Below, piece after piece: positions 6,723 to 8,799 of a stretch of DNA of 8,799 nt. Both the position numbers and the translations under genes were made by a program. The number at the start of each line of letters is the position of its first letter. Positions within the stretch are counted from its first letter, which is position 1. The notes under the pieces are model-generated. The model was given only the letters and a program-made list of their open reading frames with translations, made no database searches and was not told the DNA's origin. Location: assembly GCA_024648655.1 (NCBI GenBank), contig JAGGDZ010000093.1:1-8799 (forward strand). Direction: 5' to 3'. The DNA is from Chloroflexota bacterium (GTDB lineage Bacteria > Chloroflexota > Dehalococcoidia > Lucifugimonadales > JADFKI01).

Positions 6723-7142
6723 ATGAAACATATTTGGATAGCGGCTGCGCCCGCGCTTCTTCTTCTGGCGCTGGTCGCCTGCGCACCCTTGACCGATGAA
6801 GTGTCCTGTCCTGACGGAAGCGAACTCTTTGACGAATACCGCCTTTTCTTCGGACGGAATATAGGTGATGTCGAGGGCGTAAGCGATGACGACTGGCGAG
6901 CGTTCCTGGCGGATACTGTTACGCCGCGCTTCCCCGATGGACTATCGGTCTTCGATGCGGCGGGGCAGTGGCGTGACTCCCAAGGGGAAATCGTGCGCGA
7001 ACCATCCAAGATGATGCTGATTCTGACTGTACCGGATTCGGATGCGCCACAGAAGCTGGACGAGATTGCGAATGTGTACAAGCAGCGCTTCAATCAGGAA
7101 TCCGTGCTGCGTGTTACGGACTCGGTGTGCGTGGCGTTCTGA
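6723..7142 (+). CDS. DUF3574 family lipoprotein
   Basis: This is a 139-residue exported lipoprotein. A hydrophobic signal peptide (4-18) ends in the lipobox LVAC with the lipidated Cys at position 20. The mature part contains YRLFFGRNIG, VSDDDWRAFLADTVTPRFPDG, FDAAGQWR, REPSKMMLI and YKQRFNQESVLR in order, which is the conserved pattern of DUF3574. The length is normal for the family and no biochemical function is established. The start has almost no Shine-Dalgarno sequence. A 13-codon ORF with GGGAGG runs into it with an ATGA overlap, which may couple translation. It is the last gene of the methyltransferase-GNAT group, and no clear terminator follows before the next promoter. Confidence 0.88.
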   Translation: MKHIWIAAAPALLLLALVACAPLTDEVSCPDGSELFDEYRLFFGRNIGDVEGVSDDDWRAFLADTVTPRFPDGLSVFDAAGQWRDSQGEIVREPSKMMLILTVPDSDAPQKLDEIANVYKQRFNQESVLRVTDSVCVAF

Positions 7143-7188
7143 TGTGGCAGTGTGAGCGCTCTGAAAATTCACGGTGGCAACTTCTCCC

Positions 7189-7216
7189 TTGACAGCCTGC
7201 CTAGCAAGACTACAAT
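7189..7216 (+). promoter_or_regulatory. Near-consensus sigma-70-type promoter for the alpha/beta hydrolase
   Basis: A perfect -35 box TTGACA (7189-7194) and a 5/6 -10 box TACAAT (7211-7216) are 16 bases apart. The predicted start near 7223 gives a leader of about 35 bases, containing AAGGAGA at 7244-7250 before the ATG at 7258. This is the strongest promoter match in the window and suggests the hydrolase is transcribed independently of the upstream operon. Confidence 0.72.
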
Positions 7217-7257
7217 TGCCTGAAACTTAAACCCCTTTGCGATAAGGAGAAGCTGCA

Positions 7258-8001
7258 ATGCCGTTCTATACTAAAGGCGACGTCCGAATCCATTATGAGG
7301 AGGTCGGTTCCGGCTTCCCACTTCTTGTTACGCCCGGCGGCGGCTTGAACTCCGTCATCAGCGGCTGGAGCAATCAGGTATTCAATGCCATGGAAGTGTT
7401 CAAGGACGACTTCCGCTGCATCACAATGGACCAGCGCAACGCCAATGGTGGCGAGTCCACTGGCCCCGTTCAGGTCAACGACCCTTGGGGAGCGTTCGCT
7501 GACGACCAGCTTGGGCTGATGGACCACCTCGGCATAGATAAGTTCTTTTTCATGGGCTACTGCATCGGCGGTCCTTTCGCGATGAAGCTCATCGAACGCG
7601 CTCCCGAGCGAGTCGTTGCGGCAGTGCTCTGCCAGCCGGTAGGCCACGCCAGCGCAACTCCGGATTCCATGTACGACTCCGGCCACGACCTCTGGGGGCC
7701 CGAGCTGTGCGCTCACCGCCCGGACGTAACGATGGAAATTGTGGAACAGTACCTGCACAATCTCTACCGTGTGCAGCCGGACTTCATGTACTGCGTATCC
7801 CGCGACTTCGCGCGCTCGTGCCAGACCCCGCTTCTCGTCATGCCGGACGACACCCCCTCACACTCCTTAGAAGCGGCAATGGCGATGGTGGCTCTTGCTC
7901 CCAAAGCGGAAGCAACCGCGTATCCATGGAAAGAAGATGAAGGTATGATGGCACAGACCATAGAGCAGGTGCGCACCTTCCTGCATTCTAATCAGCCTTA
8001 G
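7258..8001 (+). CDS. Alpha/beta hydrolase with Cys nucleophile
   Basis: This 247-residue cytosolic protein has the alpha/beta-hydrolase order. It shows an early strand and oxyanion region PLLVTPGGGLNS (21-32), the strand FRCITMDQRNANGGES (52-67), and the nucleophile elbow MGYCIGGPF (99-107). The usual Ser is replaced by Cys102, as in dienelactone hydrolase-type enzymes. A late strand LLVMPDDTPSH (192-202) supplies possible acid residues and His202. The usual C-terminal catalytic His is not seen in the final segment, which reads YPWKEDEGMMAQTIEQVRTFL. The substrate is unknown; a lactone, ester or C-C bond hydrolase is possible. The start is well supported by AAGGAGA eight bases upstream. A hairpin follows the stop. 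Confidence 0.85.
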   Translation: MPFYTKGDVRIHYEEVGSGFPLLVTPGGGLNSVISGWSNQVFNAMEVFKDDFRCITMDQRNANGGESTGPVQVNDPWGAFADDQLGLMDHLGIDKFFFMGYCIGGPFAMKLIERAPERVVAAVLCQPVGHASATPDSMYDSGHDLWGPELCAHRPDVTMEIVEQYLHNLYRVQPDFMYCVSRDFARSCQTPLLVMPDDTPSHSLEAAMAMVALAPKAEATAYPWKEDEGMMAQTIEQVRTFLHSNQP

Positions 8002-8016
8002 CAGAATCCTCGCAGC

Positions 8017-8045
8017 GGTGGCGTTGCATGACCCGCAACGCCACC
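8017..8045 (+). terminator. Hairpin after the hydrolase gene
   Basis: GGTGGCGTTGC (8017-8027) pairs perfectly with GCAACGCCACC (8035-8045) across a seven-base loop, beginning 16 bases after the stop. No U-run follows, so it is either a weak or factor-assisted terminator or an mRNA-stabilising stem. Its position between two complete transcription units favours a termination role. Confidence 0.5.
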
Positions 8046-8146
8046 ACGTACTCTTGCTCAGCGATTGCCGTTGTAATATCGCGCGGCTCGCATCAGGTTT
8101 CGGCAGCGAACACTCCCTCAAGGCAAAATCGGAAAGGACTTACCCG

Positions 8147-8799
8147 TTGAGAATCGGTATTGACGTCGGCGGCACATTTACTGACCTCGTTGCGATGGAT
8201 GAAGGAGACTCGGCGCCCGTGGCGTTCAAGACGCCTACAACGCCCGCCGACCCGTCGGACGGCGTGCTTAATGGCATAGCGGGTCTTGCATCCTCACTGG
8301 GGTTAGACGTCAGCGAACTGCTGCAAAAGGCGCAGGTCATCATCCATGGCACTACGGTCGCCACCAACACCCTCGTGGAGAGAAAGGGCGCAACGGTAGG
8401 ACTAATCACCACTGAGGGCTTCAGAGACTTGCTGGAAATCCGAGAAGGCCTTAAGGAAGATAGGTACAACCTGCGTATGAACCAGGTTGAACCGCTCGCG
8501 CCGCGATACCTGCGTGTCGGCGTTGCGGAGCGTGTGGACGCCGGCGGCAAGGTCAGGCGTGAGTTAGACAAAGATGGGTTGAAGCGGCAGGTAGAGTACC
8601 TGAAGTCCGAAGGCGTGGATTCGGTGGCAATCTGCTTCCTGTTCTCGTTCCTTAACCCTGAACATGAGCAGGAGGCGGAAAGAGTCGTGCGCGAAATGCT
8701 GCCGGACGCTTATGTTTCCGCATCGCACGTTATCTTGCCCCAGATAAAAGAGTTCGATCGTCTTTCCACGACCTCTCTCAACGCCTATGTAGGTCCATC
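8147..8799 (+). CDS. Hydantoinase A/oxoprolinase family subunit, N-terminal part (runs off right edge)
   Basis: The first 217 residues of a protein that normally has about 650-700. MRIGIDVGGTFTDLV (1-15) is the phosphate-binding loop of the ASKHA-type N-terminal domain. HGTTVATNTLVERKG (67-81), GLITTEGFRDLLEIRE (85-100), the SFLNPEHEQEA segment (167-177) and LPQIKEFDRLSTTSLNAYVGP (197-217) are family hallmarks. These proteins couple ATP hydrolysis to opening of hydantoin or oxoproline rings or to carboxylation of ketones, usually with a HyuB-type partner that would be expected downstream. The TTG start is chosen because it gives the family-typical (M)RIGIDVGGT N-terminus and AAAGGA lies eight bases upstream (8133-8138). 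The exact substrate cannot be told from this part. Confidence 0.9.
   Translation, partial: MRIGIDVGGTFTDLVAMDEGDSAPVAFKTPTTPADPSDGVLNGIAGLASSLGLDVSELLQKAQVIIHGTTVATNTLVERKGATVGLITTEGFRDLLEIREGLKEDRYNLRMNQVEPLAPRYLRVGVAERVDAGGKVRRELDKDGLKRQVEYLKSEGVDSVAICFLFSFLNPEHEQEAERVVREMLPDAYVSASHVILPQIKEFDRLSTTSLNAYVGP

Noticed and set aside
7210..7758. 182-codon minus-strand ORF opposite the hydrolase
   Set aside because: The plus strand has a promoter, ribosome-binding site and family motifs; the opposite frame shows no recognisable domain.
8054..8079. TTGCTC and TAATAT as a promoter for the hydantoinase/oxoprolinase gene
   Set aside because: The spacing of 14 bases is too short and the -35 box matches poorly.
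8140..8571. 143-codon minus-strand ORF opposite the hydantoinase/oxoprolinase gene
   Set aside because: The plus-strand frame carries several family hallmarks throughout; the reverse frame is Ser/Arg-rich with no motif.

Overview
The window is a GC-rich bacterial segment with several short, mixed-strand transcription units. The best guess for its source is Chloroflexota (SAR202/Dehalococcoidia-like). This rests on a secreted protein that combines fibronectin type III repeats, a Thr-Pro-Ala linker and GLUG repeats, on small DUF2283 and YgiT-type genes, and on a Cys-nucleophile hydrolase. It is inference from family resemblance, because no phylogenetic marker is present apart from one tRNA.

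Layout from left to right: (1) 71-2596 (+) is a large secreted or anchored multidomain surface protein. (2) 2597-2768 is a spacer with a perfect 15-bp tandem duplication and a strong terminator for the minus-strand genes. (3) 2769-4522 (-) holds, in transcription order, a truncated DUF4258-like remnant, a DUF2283 gene, a YgiT-type zinc-finger gene, and a trans-sulfuration PLP enzyme (cystathionine gamma-synthase/lyase family). The zinc-finger gene is joined to the PLP enzyme by an ATGA start/stop overlap. (4) 4525-4681 is a 157-bp MITE-like segment bounded by 23-bp inverted repeats, directly next to the DUF4258 remnant. (5) 4798-4874 (+) is tRNA-Asp(GTC) with encoded CCA. (6) 5045-7142 (+) is a probable three-gene operon: a class I SAM methyltransferase, a GNAT acetyltransferase and a DUF3574 lipoprotein. 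Both roughly 50-bp gaps are bridged by tiny ORFs. (7) 7258-8001 (+) is an alpha/beta hydrolase with Cys in place of the nucleophilic Ser, behind a near-consensus sigma-70-type promoter. (8) 8147 to the right edge (+) is the N-terminal third of a hydantoinase A/oxoprolinase subunit with a TTG start.

The genes do not form one obvious pathway. The hydrolase and the hydantoinase/oxoprolinase may belong to a catabolic neighbourhood that continues to the right. The minus-strand cluster looks like a decayed small-gene (toxin-antitoxin-type) locus now joined to an amino-acid metabolism gene. I saw no CRISPR array, transposase, rRNA or phage gene. The most unusual points are the zinc-finger/PLP-enzyme coupling, the MITE-like element beside a truncated gene, the mini-ORFs bridging the operon gaps, and the Cys-for-Ser hydrolase with no His at the usual place.
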